A stretch of DNA of 64,000 bases from Trichocoleus sp. FACHB-46 (lineage in GTDB: Bacteria; Cyanobacteriota; Cyanobacteriia; FACHB-46): positions 1 through 64,000 of the forward strand of contig NZ_JACJOD010000033.1 in assembly GCF_014695385.1 (NCBI RefSeq). Reading direction: 5' to 3'. Below are positions 24,663 through 33,313 of this stretch, piece after piece. The notes under the pieces are model-generated. The model did no database searches and had not been told where the DNA came from. It saw only the letters and a program-made list of their open reading frames with translations. Every line of letters begins with the position of its first letter. The first letter of the stretch is position 1. The translations under genes and the position numbers were made by a program.

Positions 24663-25478
24663 TTAAGTCAGGCTAGAGAATAGATCTCCTAAAGCGATGT
24701 CCAGATTAAGCCGAAACTGAGTGACTTGCAGGACGAGGATTGATTCAAAAGACCTACTGCTGCAAGGGTTTAGCGAACTGCGGTAAGCAACTTCAATCTG
24801 TACTTGAAGCTCTCGAATCTTCTGTTGCAACAGGGTATTAATAGGTGCCCAGTGGGCTTTGTCTAATTCAATGCCATAAATTTTGGCATGGTGCTTAATC
24901 TGATCTGGCTCGATGTTGAGTAGCCGCTGAATATAAGGCTGCAAACAGATATCAGCAAACGTCTCGTCTAGTGTCAAAGCCGCTAAAAGCAGGATATCGG
25001 GGCGTTGCTCAATCGAGAGTTTTAGAGGGTCAGCATCTAAAAAGCCCCCCTGAGAAATGGCCTCGTACAGATACTCTTCCGAGTAGAACACCTCGGCTAA
25101 CATCAGCCCTAACGGTTGTACTAAAAATTGGTCGCTGCCTGTATGGGGCTGTAAGATATAGGGCTTTAAGAGGTGACAAACATCCTTTGTTTCGATGTCT
25201 CCAAGCAACTTGCTTAGAAGTTCCAAATGAACAGCGAGAGGCAACGACTCTTCTCTTGAACCTTCAACAGCTGGCGATCGCCACTCCTCATCAACCAAGG
25301 CGGTCAGAACCACCACATCAGTACGGAAATTCATTGCTTCAATTAAAGCTGCTGAGTCAATTTGGGTACTGCCAGCAACATGAGCGGTCATCACGTCATA
25401 ACCCTCATTCATCACTCTGGCAAAGAAAAAATTGAGTGGAAACTGAAAGCGCTTGCTCTGCCTATCTTTGAAACTCAA
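24663..25478 (-). CDS. hypothetical protein, helical
   Basis: A 271-residue soluble protein, mainly helical, with many Leu/Ala/Glu residues and no recognisable catalytic motif, signal peptide or membrane segment. The ATG overlaps the stop of the preceding 89-residue gene by four bases, so they are co-translated. Tail-gene neighbours further upstream (gp25, baseplate J) are on the same strand, so a structural or chaperone role in the tail cluster is possible. It could equally belong with the ATP-grasp and large clamp-motif genes downstream. Confidence 0.6.
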   Translation of the reverse strand: MSFKDRQSKRFQFPLNFFFARVMNEGYDVMTAHVAGSTQIDSAALIEAMNFRTDVVVLTALVDEEWRSPAVEGSREESLPLAVHLELLSKLLGDIETKDVCHLLKPYILQPHTGSDQFLVQPLGLMLAEVFYSEEYLYEAISQGGFLDADPLKLSIEQRPDILLLAALTLDETFADICLQPYIQRLLNIEPDQIKHHAKIYGIELDKAHWAPINTLLQQKIRELQVQIEVAYRSSLNPCSSRSFESILVLQVTQFRLNLDIALGDLFSSLT

Positions 25479-25744
25479 TTTTCTAATTGTTTGCTCGATT
25501 TGTTGGAGTTAAGGCTCGATCGAAACATAGACTGGGTTTTAGAATTCACTTTAGCAGAAGTGATGAAACAGGGATAATCCCAGAGCATTTCGGTGATCCC
25601 CTCCTCCAGCTCCGATTCTTCCATCTCCTCTGCTTCAAAAGCCATTTGCTCTTGTAGAACTTCTACAATTTGCTGTGGGGCGATCGCGCTCAAGAGCAGC
25701 CGACACTGCTCTACTCGATTTGCGTACTCTACTGCGCTATCCAC
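25475..25744 (-). CDS. small acidic hypothetical protein
   Basis: An 89-residue protein with an acidic central stretch ('FEAEEMEESELEEG') and a hydrophilic C-terminus. It lies between two unknown genes, four bases after the upstream stop and overlapping the downstream start by four bases. The tight packing marks it as a genuine member of the operon. No function recognised. Confidence 0.6.
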   Translation of the reverse strand: MDSAVEYANRVEQCRLLLSAIAPQQIVEVLQEQMAFEAEEMEESELEEGITEMLWDYPCFITSAKVNSKTQSMFRSSLNSNKSSKQLEN

Positions 25745-25748
25745 AGGG

Positions 25749-26744
25749 CTAATCCTCCAAAGCAGCGGGAATTAGCCGAATACAGTTGAGAAATAATTCA
25801 GAGAGTAGCGGGGAAATAAACTGAATAACTTTATCGACGTTCGCTTGAGTAGTGGGGTAATGTGCCTTCAAAAGGCAAGCTGTAATTGTTGAGCGATAAA
25901 TTGCAATAACAGCAAAAATGTCTGGATGCTTCCGCAGCTCGCTAACCTTACGGATGCTTTGTTCACTACCTGCCATCCAAGTAGATGAGTGAGGGGTAGT
26001 ATCTAAGCCCAAAGGGTTATCTGGAGCAGTAATTGAGTCTTCTATCTGCTTGAAAAAATCCTGCTCTAACTGCTTAATTTGAGCCTGCACCGTAAGAGCT
26101 AAATGCTTCAATTCATTTTCAGACAAAGACTTCCCGCAAGTTGCTGCCGTCTCTTGCAAGCTAGAGTAACGAAAAGCATCAATTTGAAGAACTTCTGGAT
26201 CAGTTGCCAGTCGGGCCAGCAAGTTCTTAGGCTCCTCAAAGGGGCTAGGGTTCAACAAAAAGTTTGATGATTTAGAACTAGCTGTATCAGACCAAGGATC
26301 GGAGAGATTCCAATTGCTCTGCGGTTGAAGCATGCCTTGGCTATCTGGCTGCATCTGAATCAATTGCCCTTGGCAGCGGTTGAGGAGCCAGTTTGATACC
26401 TTCAACAACTCTGGAGATTCTGAATTTGACCAGTCAATGTAGCTCAGATACTCCTGGGCTGCTATATGCTCCTCATAGACATGGGTATCAAGGGCGGCAG
26501 CAAGCCGCTCAGCCACAGAACGGGCTGTACCATAATCAGAGTTTTCAATCAGAGCTTCATCTGTAACCGAGCCTGGTAATGTGCCTGCGACGAAGGTGAC
26601 AATGCTGCTGTCATTACCGATCGCAACGGTGTACTGGTCAGGCATACCAGCCCCGGCACCAGAAAGTTTAATGAGGCGGACTCGTTTGGCATTACGCATC
26701 CGCATTAGCTCAGCACTATCGCTGGCTAGTCCATTGGATAACAT
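25749..26744 (-). CDS. hypothetical protein
   Basis: A 331-residue soluble protein. The N-terminal part (about 25-60) is beta-rich, the middle Ser/Asn/Pro-rich and probably flexible, and the C-terminal 150 residues helical. No known motif. It is the first gene of the minus-strand string on this side of the TnpB element, whose left end lies only about 25 bases upstream. The promoter, or an upstream gene of the same operon, is therefore likely to have been displaced by that insertion. Confidence 0.6.
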   Translation of the reverse strand: MLSNGLASDSAELMRMRNAKRVRLIKLSGAGAGMPDQYTVAIGNDSSIVTFVAGTLPGSVTDEALIENSDYGTARSVAERLAAALDTHVYEEHIAAQEYLSYIDWSNSESPELLKVSNWLLNRCQGQLIQMQPDSQGMLQPQSNWNLSDPWSDTASSKSSNFLLNPSPFEEPKNLLARLATDPEVLQIDAFRYSSLQETAATCGKSLSENELKHLALTVQAQIKQLEQDFFKQIEDSITAPDNPLGLDTTPHSSTWMAGSEQSIRKVSELRKHPDIFAVIAIYRSTITACLLKAHYPTTQANVDKVIQFISPLLSELFLNCIRLIPAALED

Positions 26745-26871
26745 ATTCGGTTGTTTATAGAAAAGGCCGTAAAACCCACATGCTGTCTTTGGTGGGATAT
26801 AAGGCGGTGAGTTGTGCAGCTCGATGCCGCTAAAACGAATAATCTTATGTCAGTCATGTTAACATAAGATC

Positions 26872-28062
26872 ATGATTGTACTAGAGTTTAGGGCTTACGG
26901 TAAATCAAAGCAGTTCAGCGCCATTGATGAGGCTCTGAGAGCAGTTCAATTCATTCGTAACAAGGCTTTACGCTTTTGGATGGATGGGTTGGGCAAGTCT
27001 CAATACGACCTCAATAAATACTGTGCTGTACTAGCGAAAGAGTTTCCCTTTGCCAATGAACTCAACTCAATGGCCCGTCAAGCTGCGGCTGAACGGGCAT
27101 GGAGCGCAATCAGTCGTTTTTACGACAACTGCAAGAAGCAAATTCCTGGCAAGAAGGGGTTTCCACGGTTTCAGAAAGACAATCGCTCGGTTGAATATAA
27201 ATCATCCGGGTGGAAGCTGGCTGAAAATCGGAAGTCCATCACCTTCACTGACAAGAAAGGGATCGGCACATTAAAGCTGAAAGGCACTCGTGATTTGAAC
27301 TTCTATCAACCTGACCAAATCAAACGAATCAGGTTAGTAAAAAGGGCCGACGGGTACTATGTGCACCTCTGCGTCAGTGTGGAACGTCGCGAGAAGATTG
27401 AACCCTTCGGAAGTGCCATCGGACTCGATGTGGGACTACAGGAGTTCTACACCGACTCCAAGGGTATGACCGTTGAGAATCCGCGTTTCCTCCGCAAGAG
27501 TGAACGCAGGTTGAAACAGGCTCAAAGGCGCGTATCGAAGCGGGTCAAAGGGTCAAAGAACAGAGGCAAAGCGAGGCAGATTTTAGGTAAGCGCCACCTC
27601 AAGATAAGTAGGCAGCGTAAAGACTTCGCCGTGAAGTTGGCGAGGTGCGTAGTTCGGTCTAACGACCTGATCGCCTACGAAGACTTGAGAATCAAAAACA
27701 TGGTGCGGAATCATTGTCTTGCCAAGTCGATCAACGACGCATCCTGGTATCAGTTCCGCGTCTATTTGGAGTATTTCGGCAAAGTGTTCGGGAAGATCAC
27801 TATCGCTGTAACACCTAACGGAACGAGCCAAGAGTGCTCTAGTTGTGGAACTGTGGTCAAGAAATCGCTCAGTACCAGAACGCACGTTTGCCAGTGCGGG
27901 ACTGTGCTAGATCGTGACCACAATGCGGCTAGAAACATCCTAAGTCGAGGATTGAGTACGGCAGGGCATGTCGGAACTTTTGCGCTAGACGCAAGCAACG
28001 CTTGGGGAGAAGACACCGCTACTCTGGCTGGAGCAATCCTGCCTGAGCAAGTGACTTCGTAG
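26872..28062 (+). CDS. tnpB: TnpB, RNA-guided endonuclease of IS200/IS605 type
   Basis: A 396-residue TnpB, the Cas12-related nuclease that keeps the transposon at its site by cutting empty sites with a transposon-encoded guide RNA. RuvC Asp186 in 'IGLDVG', Glu270 in 'AYEDL', a zinc finger with Cys322/Cys325 and Cys340/Cys342, and 'DRDHNAA' (347-353) with the last catalytic Asp. All key residues are present and the length is normal. The ATG lies just after an AT-rich leader. The 3' end runs into the right-end hairpin that would form the scaffold of its guide RNA. Confidence 0.93.
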   Translation: MIVLEFRAYGKSKQFSAIDEALRAVQFIRNKALRFWMDGLGKSQYDLNKYCAVLAKEFPFANELNSMARQAAAERAWSAISRFYDNCKKQIPGKKGFPRFQKDNRSVEYKSSGWKLAENRKSITFTDKKGIGTLKLKGTRDLNFYQPDQIKRIRLVKRADGYYVHLCVSVERREKIEPFGSAIGLDVGLQEFYTDSKGMTVENPRFLRKSERRLKQAQRRVSKRVKGSKNRGKARQILGKRHLKISRQRKDFAVKLARCVVRSNDLIAYEDLRIKNMVRNHCLAKSINDASWYQFRVYLEYFGKVFGKITIAVTPNGTSQECSSCGTVVKKSLSTRTHVCQCGTVLDRDHNAARNILSRGLSTAGHVGTFALDASNAWGEDTATLAGAILPEQVTS

Positions 28063-28101
28063 AGCCAAGAATCCCACGTGCTTTAGCCGTGGGAGTGTCA
28101 A
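28063..28101 (+). ncRNA. 3' end of the TnpB guide RNA scaffold (right end element)
   Basis: Hairpin CCCACG/CGTGGG followed by AGTGTCAA. In this transposon class the guide RNA begins inside the 3' part of tnpB, ends with this right-end hairpin, and takes its guide from the flanking bases beyond the end (here from about 28102). The 5' boundary was not determined. Confidence 0.5.
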
Positions 28102-28149
28102 GATTTCAAAAGTGCAATGCGGCGATCGCAACCATACTCGTAACTCCTT

Positions 28150-28359
28150 CTATCCCAGAACCAGAAGCAACAAGGTTATCAGTCCCACAAGCGCCAACCC
28201 TTGAAGTACCAGCCATACGATTGCGAAAACAGCTTCAATTACCCACCGGAACGGAGAGAGTAGTACGTGTAGCGTGGTACTAACAATTAGGCGAATAATA
28301 TCCGCAATAATGAGGCCAAAGACAAATCCTAGGCCCAAGCCAATTAGTAATAAATCCAT
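28150..28359 (-). CDS. small two-helix membrane protein
   Basis: A 69-residue, strongly hydrophobic protein with two likely membrane segments (about 3-27 and 40-68) and few charges between them. Size and layout would fit a holin-like or small inner-membrane protein next to tail genes, but no family signature is visible. It lies downstream of the Cys/His DNA-binding-like gene on the same strand, with about 228 bases between them. The opposite-strand 64-codon frame is a shadow. Confidence 0.5.
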   Translation of the reverse strand: MDLLLIGLGLGFVFGLIIADIIRLIVSTTLHVLLSPFRWVIEAVFAIVWLVLQGLALVGLITLLLLVLG

Positions 28360-28587
28360 AGAAATTCTTTAAAGATTTTGATGTTAGACAGCAGTAACAT
28401 CACGCCTATTTAACAAGCAGAAAATTGCTGATGGCTTGCGTCAAAAAGCTACCTAAATAGAAGTAGACTCAAGCGTTCAAATGAAGAGAATAAAATGCTT
28501 AAGACTTTATTTAATTTTAATCAAAAACAAATTAAAAGTCAATATACACATAAGAATTAATTATATATTTGATGATATCAAAATTTA
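28360..28587. other. AT-rich intergenic stretch
   Basis: About 230 bases, very AT-rich, with long A/T runs. No gene or hairpin of note. It may hold the promoter of the small membrane protein gene. Confidence 0.4.
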
Positions 28588-29226
28588 TTAGACTTCATAC
28601 TTACGCTGTCGATTTATAGTCTTAGCTTGCTGCGTATCCAATCCCAAATCTCTAAGTATTTCAACTTCTGACTCTGGCAGCAAGGTTCTAATTTTTTCCC
28701 AAGTTAGTAACCGATTATCAACTAGTTTTTGAATAGATTCCTGCGGAATATTGGAAAAGCTCTGAGCGATCGCCTTTAGTTCTGCTCGATTTAAAAAATG
28801 TAAGACTTTGAACCAATACTGAGAACGTGATCGCGCTGCCTTTCCCTTGGGAGTATCAGCATAGCTTGCATAAACTTCTTGAGCTAGACCTTTGTCGTAA
28901 TATTTCTTCTGGCTAGCCCGACGTGCTTTTGCAAAAGACTTTTTTTTTGTGGGGGCTAAATTTGCTTTCCACCATTGTTGATAATGTTTCCCGCACCAAC
29001 CTCTTGCTTTTGCTAACTCTTGGCATCCTGGCTCTATACAGGTTGCATTGATAGGTAGTTCCTCTGAGGCTTTATCTACGATTTTGTATAGCAAAGGCAC
29101 ACTAACAAAATGTCGCTGTGCAATCTCAAGAACAGACTCTTTTGTCTTGTCCTTGTGCTTATAAGCTTCAATAATGGATTGATTACGTTGATAACGTTTC
29201 TGAGGAGAAAGCCGAGCGGCAGACAT
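28588..29226 (-). CDS. putative DNA-binding protein with Cys/His knuckle
   Basis: A 212-residue basic protein. The N-terminal 50 residues look like a helix-turn-helix ('VLEIAQRHFVSVPLLYKIV'). At about 62-83 a C-x4-C-x10-C-x2-H arrangement ('CIEPGC', then 'RGWCGKHY') resembles the small zinc knuckle seen in many phage DNA-binding and HNH-type proteins, followed by a Lys/Arg-rich stretch. The C-terminal half is helical. It follows the baseplate J gene by 29 bases and could regulate the tail genes or be a homing-type accessory gene. No HNH catalytic residues are clear. Confidence 0.55.
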   Translation of the reverse strand: MSAARLSPQKRYQRNQSIIEAYKHKDKTKESVLEIAQRHFVSVPLLYKIVDKASEELPINATCIEPGCQELAKARGWCGKHYQQWWKANLAPTKKKSFAKARRASQKKYYDKGLAQEVYASYADTPKGKAARSRSQYWFKVLHFLNRAELKAIAQSFSNIPQESIQKLVDNRLLTWEKIRTLLPESEVEILRDLGLDTQQAKTINRQRKYEV

Positions 29227-29255
29227 GCAGAATTAAAGTGAATATCTGTCATATA

Positions 29256-30482
29256 CTACCGCAGAGCTTCTATTTCCAGGGTATTTTGAATTTCTAATAA
29301 GTTCCACGGTTTGATATCTAACTCCGACAGAGGTTGTCCAGTTTCCGCATGCTTAAGCTGAATGAGTGGGATGGCATAGATACCTTCTGCTTGCTCCAAA
29401 GCAGTTGCCAGAGTCGCTGGAAAATTACGATCGCCCCATGTCCCGTAGGGTGGGTTCACCTGCGACGCGATCGCGCCAGCTACTAAGTTGAACACTTGGA
29501 AGTCTGCAATTTGAGGGGTCACTCGCACCTGAATCTTGCCATCAATCGGAATCACTTCAGCAGGAATCACATCGAAGCGATCGAGACTCATCGGGAGCAT
29601 TAGGGAAAAGATTAGATCTCGAACGTCCGTAGGGTAAACCACAACCGTCACTAAATCGCGGAAGGTACCTTCTGAGCCGTACTGTATCCCTTTTAAGACA
29701 TTGACCTTATCAGCTCCAAGCTGGCTAGCCCAGTAGTAATAGTCGCGATCGGTGACGCAACGGCCTTGAAAGGCAACATTTTCAGGGTCAAATGTGCCAT
29801 CAATCGTTGAGCGGCCCAAGCTGCCAGAGCGAATTCCTTCCCTAGCGCGGAGCATTGCTTCAACTAGCGTTTCGGCAGGACGGCCAGCCGAAACGACTGT
29901 GCCATCATTTTCAGCAGATTCCACAAAGCTGAGCAGACGAGGGATATCAGAGAACTCGCCGCGCCGTAAGTTTGGTAAAGCACCTAATTGGTTTAAGCGG
30001 GCTGGGACAGTTACTGTCTCGCCCAACCCTTCGATCCTGGCAGTGTAAAGCGTGTAAACCGACAACCCAGGATCAATACGACTTCTAACTTCTGTGTTCA
30101 ACGGAATTTCAACTGGAATATTGTTGAAAACTGCTTCTGTAGAACGGCGGAAGACAATATTGATGACAGGATATTTCGCAGGCTGTAACTCTACTCCCAG
30201 CATGCGGAACTGTTGAACCCAAGTACGATCCTTAGTCAGATTGAACTGGTGGGCAATTAGCCTTTGCAGGTGAACCTGTCTAGCGGTGAGGATCGCATGG
30301 GCACTCGTAGGACTTCGAGAGCTAAACGGGCTTTCTTCTCCGTTGGGCAAAGGTTGTGCCAGCCGATCCATATGCGCTGCATAAACAGCGCCATCATCAA
30401 AGTTATAGAGGTCATCTGCTTCAATGAGGCGAGATTCAACTTCAAGTCGCGCTATTAGGTCGTAATGCTGGTCGTAAGCCAT
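29256..30482 (-). CDS. baseplate J-like protein
   Basis: A 408-residue baseplate wedge protein of contractile phage tails and injection devices. Family features include the middle region 'RCVTDRDYYYWASQLGADKV', typical of baseplate J ('vTreDye.lA...gv..v'), preceded by 'DGTFDPENV' and followed by a beta/alpha domain with 'GKIQVRVTPQI'. The C-terminal part reads 'AIPLIQLKH'. In such tails it sits next to gp25 and tail protein I. Here gp25 is directly upstream (13-base gap), while tail protein I lies 7 kb away on the other strand with accessory genes in between. Confidence 0.85.
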   Translation of the reverse strand: MAYDQHYDLIARLEVESRLIEADDLYNFDDGAVYAAHMDRLAQPLPNGEESPFSSRSPTSAHAILTARQVHLQRLIAHQFNLTKDRTWVQQFRMLGVELQPAKYPVINIVFRRSTEAVFNNIPVEIPLNTEVRSRIDPGLSVYTLYTARIEGLGETVTVPARLNQLGALPNLRRGEFSDIPRLLSFVESAENDGTVVSAGRPAETLVEAMLRAREGIRSGSLGRSTIDGTFDPENVAFQGRCVTDRDYYYWASQLGADKVNVLKGIQYGSEGTFRDLVTVVVYPTDVRDLIFSLMLPMSLDRFDVIPAEVIPIDGKIQVRVTPQIADFQVFNLVAGAIASQVNPPYGTWGDRNFPATLATALEQAEGIYAIPLIQLKHAETGQPLSELDIKPWNLLEIQNTLEIEALR

Positions 30483-30495
30483 TGTCTTTCTTCTC

Positions 30496-30969
30496 CTAGC
30501 GGAGCGCTTTGAATGGTGAGCCGTCCAGGGTAATTTCGTCTAAGAAGGTATCGAAATCCCGATCCCAAATTGCTCCTTGGTAGGCGTACCAACCAAAGGT
30601 CAGGATGTGATTATCTGCTTCTTGCTTCGGTACAAAGCGAACTTCGGTGACCAGACGGTTTTTGTAATCTTCGTAGTCCACCACATCTACTGACAAGCGC
30701 TCAATGCCTGCAACCCAACGGCTGATTTCATCTTGGACGTGGTAGACCCAGTATTGCGGTGCATAGTTGGAGAGCGGTTCAAATAAATCTGGGGCCAAAC
30801 CCAAACTGGGGTGAATGGGATCTTCCCCTTTCCGAATCAGACAAACAGAGAGAATGTCTGATGCAATTTTGCGGGTACCAGATACTAAGTTCAAGCCTTC
30901 GCGATCGCTGTGGGGTGGCCACAACGACCAAGCAGAGCCGATGAAGTCGAGCGGAATAATGGGTGGCAT
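30496..30969 (-). CDS. gp25-like baseplate wedge protein (GPW/gp25)
   Basis: A 157-residue protein of the T4 gp25/P2 gpW group, which initiates sheath assembly at the baseplate. The pattern is the expected one: helix with 'ASDILSVCLIRKGED' (the conserved 'i..iL.T..GeR' region), 'HPSLGLAPDLFEPL', then 'QDEISRWV' and 'IERLSVDVVDYED', ending in a beta hairpin. A little longer than usual for the family. It is the first gene of the minus-strand baseplate pair; the divergent promoter region toward 31105 probably drives it. Confidence 0.82.
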   Translation of the reverse strand: MPPIIPLDFIGSAWSLWPPHSDREGLNLVSGTRKIASDILSVCLIRKGEDPIHPSLGLAPDLFEPLSNYAPQYWVYHVQDEISRWVAGIERLSVDVVDYEDYKNRLVTEVRFVPKQEADNHILTFGWYAYQGAIWDRDFDTFLDEITLDGSPFKALR

Positions 30970-31104
30970 ACAATCAAAATAGCCGATTTATTTAATTAAA
31001 TTATTATTTTCGTATAAATCTGTGTGGTCTGTGCTAGATTTCTAAAAGAAAAAGGGGCACCGAAGTACCCCACCGTCAAAATTCATGACAACAGCGTATC
31101 AGTT

Positions 31105-32127
31105 ATGGCTTTAGATTTGGAAGCAGCAATCACCTCAGTGATGCGAGCTGAGCAGCAAAGAATTCAGCAAGCGATCGCGGACTTCGCTACCCAAGTAAAA
31201 CACGACTTGCACGGCCCAGACAGCATTGCCATTAACGGCATCATCAACCTTTTTGATGAGCTCAAAATGGAAGGAATTTGGCTAGCCGATGATGCCAAGC
31301 CAGCTGTCAAACTCGAAGCCGATGGTCAAATATGGATTCTCACTCGTCCTTACTCAAGGGGCTACAAAATTCGCAAAGAACAATATAAGCCTATTCATGA
31401 AGATGACCTTAGTGATGAGTGTTTGGGTCAGGGGTTGTTGCTGCTAATTGGGCGCGAGCGGGAGAAACAAGCCAAGCAACAACAGGAGCAGTACGAAACC
31501 CAAAAACGGCAGGAATTAGAACGCGCATCCCAAGAGCGCCAACAGTCAGAATACCAACGAGTACTCGAATTAGAAAAGAATCAACTAGGGGCAGTCGATC
31601 AGCGAATCCGAGTTCAAATTGATCGCAAGGTTAATGAAGCACAGCAGAAGCTCTGGCAGTGGCCCCAAGGTAAAGTACTCGTTCTTTACAAGGTGGAGTG
31701 GTTCAACGGTGGCTACCGAGATAAAGATGGGGAGAGCTGCTTCAGTTACGCTTCTGGCTGGAGCCTGAGCGATCGCGTTGACAATGATGGTTACTTAAAA
31801 CTTCTGCCTGAGAAACAATTTCAGCATCCTGGCGAACCTGCGGCTTACAAAGATGAGCGCTGTATCCGATTGGTACCAGAGGTCAATTTCCCAGTATTTG
31901 AACGGCGAGAGCTGCGATCGGTGGATGATTTACCCGATTGTTTCACTGAGAATGCATACCTCCAAATTGATGAAATTTGGGAAGTTCTAGCAATGGATGG
32001 CACTCCCTACCTTTTCGATGGACCAGGCCGAGGAGATGGCTTTGTTGTTCGTCAAATTGGTGAAGTGCCAATCGCATGGATTCGAGAGTCTCTTGTCCCA
32101 GCCAATTCCTTACTTCAAGCCAGGTAA
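31105..32127 (+). CDS. hypothetical protein with central coiled coil
   Basis: A 340-residue protein that I do not recognise. An N-terminal helical region (1-30) is followed by an alpha/beta part, a long Gln/Glu/Arg coiled coil (about 120-185) and a C-terminal half rich in aromatic residues ('YKVEWFNGGYRD', 'GDGFVVRQIG'). The start at ATG 31105 is preferred over a GTG at 31024 because the extra 27 residues look non-coding. First gene of a tight plus-strand run that includes antitoxin-like and ASCH genes. Confidence 0.6.
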   Translation: MALDLEAAITSVMRAEQQRIQQAIADFATQVKHDLHGPDSIAINGIINLFDELKMEGIWLADDAKPAVKLEADGQIWILTRPYSRGYKIRKEQYKPIHEDDLSDECLGQGLLLLIGREREKQAKQQQEQYETQKRQELERASQERQQSEYQRVLELEKNQLGAVDQRIRVQIDRKVNEAQQKLWQWPQGKVLVLYKVEWFNGGYRDKDGESCFSYASGWSLSDRVDNDGYLKLLPEKQFQHPGEPAAYKDERCIRLVPEVNFPVFERRELRSVDDLPDCFTENAYLQIDEIWEVLAMDGTPYLFDGPGRGDGFVVRQIGEVPIAWIRESLVPANSLLQAR

Positions 32128-32131
32128 ACCC

Positions 32132-32452
32132 ATGAAGCGTAGACAACGACGGACCACTACCCAACCATCGTTCAGCCAAAATTTTTGGCGTTTGTTACGT
32201 TACCGAGCACTCAATGACCCATTTTTCCTCTTGGCAGGGCCAGCAATGATCGTGGGTGGAGTATTATTCGCAGTTGCTGGTGTAGTAGCTCTTGGTTTGA
32301 GCTTCTTCATCGGTCCAGTTATTTTCATCACTGGAGCAATCCTTCAGCTTTGGCGGTTACCAAAGCTTTTTGTAAGAAGGAGTAAGCGTGTCAGACCTTC
32401 ACGTCCACCCAAGCATGTCAGAAGCATCATCGATCCAAGCCGTTGCAATTAA
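32132..32452 (+). CDS. small membrane protein
   Basis: A 106-residue protein with a basic N-terminus ('KRRQRRTTT'), two probable membrane helices (about 30-75) and a basic C-terminus, so positively charged ends on both sides. It starts four bases after the preceding stop at ATG 32132. The longer frame beginning at 31997 would overlap the previous gene by 130 bases and is less likely. Its 3' end overlaps the next gene by 65 bases in another frame. Confidence 0.5.
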   Translation: MKRRQRRTTTQPSFSQNFWRLLRYRALNDPFFLLAGPAMIVGGVLFAVAGVVALGLSFFIGPVIFITGAILQLWRLPKLFVRRSKRVRPSRPPKHVRSIIDPSRCN

Positions 32453-32750
32453 TGAATTTCGCCGTAGCTATACCCGATACGCACAATTAGTCAGGTTTGA
32501 GAACAAAACGCTTGTAATTAAACGCTACGGCGAGGTGGTTGGATACTTTGTTGCACCTAACAAGCTAGACAAACTCAATCTCACTAAAACCGAGGATCGG
32601 ACAGCTCAAACCTTTCGAAATGAGATTGGTTATACCTGGGAGCGTCTTTATAGCGGTGAACTGGAGGCAATGTATGTCACCCACCACCGCCGAAGATGGG
32701 GAGCATTTATAGGACCGAAAGTTGCCGCCTCTATTGGTATCAAAGAATGA
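32388..32750 (+). CDS. Phd/YefM-like antitoxin-type protein
   Basis: A 120-residue protein. Residues about 20-57 follow the Phd/YefM pattern: 'INEFRRSYTRYAQLV', then 'TLVIKRYGEVVGYFVAP', the usual DNA-binding and dimer domain of type II antitoxins. The remainder is longer than a typical antitoxin tail and basic. It starts with GTG at 32388, chosen because an AAGGAG lies six bases upstream. Its stop overlaps the ASCH gene start as ATGA. No classic toxin (PIN, Doc, RelE) sits beside it, so it may act as a stand-alone regulator or with the ASCH protein. Confidence 0.6.
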   Translation: MSDLHVHPSMSEASSIQAVAINEFRRSYTRYAQLVRFENKTLVIKRYGEVVGYFVAPNKLDKLNLTKTEDRTAQTFRNEIGYTWERLYSGELEAMYVTHHRRRWGAFIGPKVAASIGIKE

Positions 32751-33283
32751 GAATTGTAAGATGCATTACACTTTGGCAACCTTGGGCTTCGTTGGTTGGA
32801 TTGAAGAAAAACGAGACTCGTCATTGGTCCACACAATGGCGAGGTTGGCTAGCGATTCATGCTGCTCAGCGCCCGGTGGTAGGGGCTGAAGTCGAAGTTA
32901 TCTACGAGGCAGTTCGATGCCAAAACACTGATCCCAAACTGATCCAACAACTAGATCAAGTCTTGGGAGACTACTTAGCAAAAGGGGAAGGTCTCCCGCT
33001 TGGTCAAATTGTTACCCTCACTAAATTAGTTGACTGCTTAGAGATGTGGGATTCGACCGTTTATGGCCCTCTCATGCCTCCCGATCGACGGGGAATTGAT
33101 ATTGCTAGTGTTGACCCCCTAGAAAAAGCGGTTGGCAACTGGCAGGAGGGACGTTTTGCCTGGAAGTTTGACGATTTCATTAGCTTACCTACTCCAATTC
33201 CTGCACAAGGCAGGCAGCGTCTATGGCCACCCACTATGGATGTGACAGAGCAGCTGAATACAGTCATGGGTAGTAGGGCCTGA
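32747..33283 (+). CDS. ASCH (PUA-like) domain protein
   Basis: A 178-residue protein with the ASCH/PUA-like signature at the N-terminus: 'ITLWQPWASLV', then 'KNETRHWSTQWRGWLAIHAA', where the ETR and RGxLAIHA blocks are the RNA- or nucleotide-binding core. ASCH proteins bind RNA or act on modified nucleotides, and some are nucleases or deaminases of modified cytidine. Start at ATG 32747 in an ATGA overlap with the Phd-like gene; an upstream start at 32696 was rejected because it would overlap the previous gene. The coupling suggests the two proteins act together. Confidence 0.8.
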   Translation: MRIVRCITLWQPWASLVGLKKNETRHWSTQWRGWLAIHAAQRPVVGAEVEVIYEAVRCQNTDPKLIQQLDQVLGDYLAKGEGLPLGQIVTLTKLVDCLEMWDSTVYGPLMPPDRRGIDIASVDPLEKAVGNWQEGRFAWKFDDFISLPTPIPAQGRQRLWPPTMDVTEQLNTVMGSRA

Positions 33284-33313
33284 CACAATCACAAAATTTT
33301 GCGACAACCGCTC

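Larger units (their letters stand above)
26771..28101 (+). mobile_element. TnpB-only transposon (IS200/IS605 superfamily), first copy
   Basis: A tnpB gene with a left-end hairpin (CCCAC/GTGGG, 26775-26796) and a right-end hairpin (CCCACG/CGTGGG, 28073-28093) followed by AGTGTCAA. No TnpA gene, no inverted repeats and no target duplication, as is usual for this class. Boundaries are approximate. It is oriented against the surrounding minus-strand genes. Confidence 0.75.

Noticed and set aside
28089-28283. 64-codon plus-strand frame after the first TnpB element
   Set aside because: It overlaps the hydrophobic membrane-protein gene on the other strand and begins in the transposon end.
28150-28359. 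Holin assignment for the 69-residue membrane protein
   Set aside because: Two membrane helices fit, but no endolysin or holin-family signature is nearby, so it is left as a small membrane protein.
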